A stretch of 6,098 nt of DNA, taken from NCBI GenBank assembly GCA_945971355.1, contig CAMFPD010000138.1, positions 1 through 6,098 of the forward strand. The letters run 5' to 3'. The first letter of the stretch is position 1; each line of letters starts with the position of its first letter. Below the pieces are notes generated by a model. It made no database searches. It saw only the letters and a program-made list of their open reading frames with translations, and was not told where the DNA came from. The translations under genes and the position numbers were made by a program. Origin of the DNA: an uncultured Lachnobacterium sp. (lineage in GTDB: Bacteria > Bacillota > Clostridia > Lachnospirales > Lachnospiraceae). Positions 5,365 to 6,098 of this stretch are shown piece after piece.

Positions 5365-6066
5365 ATGGAAAAATTTGTAGCGATAGTTCTATCCGCAGGA
5401 ACGGGTAGTCGAATGAAAAGTGATATTCCAAAGCAATACATGAATTTAAATGGAAAGCCAGTGATTTATTATAGCTTGATGGCTTTTCAGGACAGTGATG
5501 TGGAGAGCATTGTTCTTGTGGCAGGCAAGGACGATATAGAATATTGTAGAAAAGAAATCGTAGAGAAGTATGGAATTACAAAAGTAAAAGCAATTGTAGC
5601 AGGTGGTGCTGAGAGGTATGATTCTGTATTTGAAGGACTGAAGGCAGCAGGGAACTGCGACTATGTGATGATTCACGACGGTGCAAGACCTGTGCTAGAT
5701 GCGAATATAGTAAGAAGAGCATGGCAAGGTGTGGTGGAACATAGAGCCTGTGTTGTTGGCATGCCGGTGAAGGATACTATCAAGATTGTAAATGAAGAGG
5801 GACAGGCTGTAAGTACACCTGATAGGAAAACACTATGGCAGATTCAAACTCCCCAGGTATTTGAGTATGAACTTATATATAAAGCCTACAATCAGGTTAT
5901 ATCTGAGATGAGAACTGGGAAAAACATAAATATAACTGATGATGCAATGATAATAGAGTATGCAAGTAATGTTAAAGTGCATATGGTAGAGGGGAGTTAT
6001 ACCAATATTAAAATCACTACACCGGAGGATATTTCGGTGGCGGAAATCTTTTTGAAAAAAAAGTAA
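5365..6066 (+). CDS. ispD: IspD, 2-C-methyl-D-erythritol 4-phosphate cytidylyltransferase
   Basis: IspD joins CTP and methylerythritol 4-phosphate in the third step of the non-mevalonate isoprenoid pathway, in the cytoplasm. At 233 residues it has normal length. Visible motifs are the CTP-binding L-S-A-G-T-G-S-R-M at 9-17 with K23 in P-K-Q-Y, G-G-A-E-R-Y-D-S-V at 80-88, H-D-G-A-R-P at 104-109, P-V-K-D-T-I-K at 134-140, R154 with L-W-Q-I-Q-T-P-Q at 157-164, T-D-D-A at 191-194 and K216 in N-I-K-I-T-T-P-E-D. These fit IspD rather than the related ribitol-phosphate enzyme TarI, which has a different N-terminal motif. The gene follows tsaD after 6 nt with GGAG at 5350-5353, 11 nt before the ATG, and is the last gene visible in the operon. 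Confidence 0.94.
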   Translation: MEKFVAIVLSAGTGSRMKSDIPKQYMNLNGKPVIYYSLMAFQDSDVESIVLVAGKDDIEYCRKEIVEKYGITKVKAIVAGGAERYDSVFEGLKAAGNCDYVMIHDGARPVLDANIVRRAWQGVVEHRACVVGMPVKDTIKIVNEEGQAVSTPDRKTLWQIQTPQVFEYELIYKAYNQVISEMRTGKNINITDDAMIIEYASNVKVHMVEGSYTNIKITTPEDISVAEIFLKKK

Positions 6067-6074
6067 AATTAGTG

Positions 6075-6098
6075 TTGACACATTACATTATTTAATGT
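6075..6098 (+). promoter_or_regulatory. Start of a promoter for the next gene, cut by the window edge
   Basis: A perfect -35 TTGACA (6075-6080) begins 9 nt after the ispD stop. The last bases, AATGT, supply a TG (6096-6097) in the position of an extended -10, so TATAAT would be expected at about 6099-6104, outside the window. ACATTA (6085-6090) and TAATGT (6093-6098) form an inverted repeat in the spacer. No terminator is seen between ispD and this promoter. Confidence 0.55.

Noticed and set aside
6040..6066. C-T-T-T-T-T / A-A-A-A-A-G pairing at the end of ispD as a terminator
   Set aside because: The stem is A/T only with a 2-nt loop inside the coding region and no T-tract follows.

Overview
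The window is AT-rich and looks like a chromosomal housekeeping region of a low-GC Gram-positive anaerobe, most likely a Lachnospiraceae/Clostridia genome of the Butyrivibrio-Roseburia kind. The grounds are AGGAGG-type ribosome sites, TTGACA and TGnTATAAT promoters, one-directional gene packing, the clostridial style of TsaB/TsaD/IspD, and a YcxB-like protein. The taxonomic call is inference from protein style; no search was run. All genes read rightward.

Layout. Positions 1-60 hold the tail of an upstream unit and its intrinsic terminator (32-60). Positions 61-426 hold a promoter with a 16-bp perfect palindrome and a small acidic lipoprotein gene. A decayed near-copy of the first terminator follows at 457-482. 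Positions 483-611 carry an extended -10 promoter and a leader of about 100 nt. From 612 to 6066 there is one tightly packed run of eight genes: ycxB-like membrane protein, tsaE, tsaB, rimI, rnz, a membrane-anchored unknown, tsaD and ispD. Junctions overlap by 4 and 7 nt, abut exactly, or leave gaps of 4-15 nt. The exception is a 116-nt gap before tsaD. The last 24 bases contain a perfect TTGACA that is probably the promoter of a gene beyond the window.

Function. TsaE, TsaB and TsaD are the three proteins that transfer threonylcarbamoyl to A37 of ANN-decoding tRNAs (t6A). The TsaC/Sua5 enzyme that makes the intermediate is not here. RimI acetylates the N-terminus of ribosomal protein S18 and commonly sits with these genes. 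Ribonuclease Z trims tRNA 3' ends. The block is therefore a tRNA-maturation and translation operon, with two envelope proteins of unknown role (YcxB-like and the anchored protein) and the isoprenoid enzyme IspD added. The core genes are ordinary and apparently intact.

I found no mobile element, CRISPR array, RNA gene or defence system. The points worth a second look are small: the palindromic promoter of the lipoprotein, the duplicated terminator sequence around that gene, a similar inverted repeat next to two promoters, the insertion of rnz plus an unknown exported protein into the t6A cluster, and some unusual motif residues in the ribonuclease Z.
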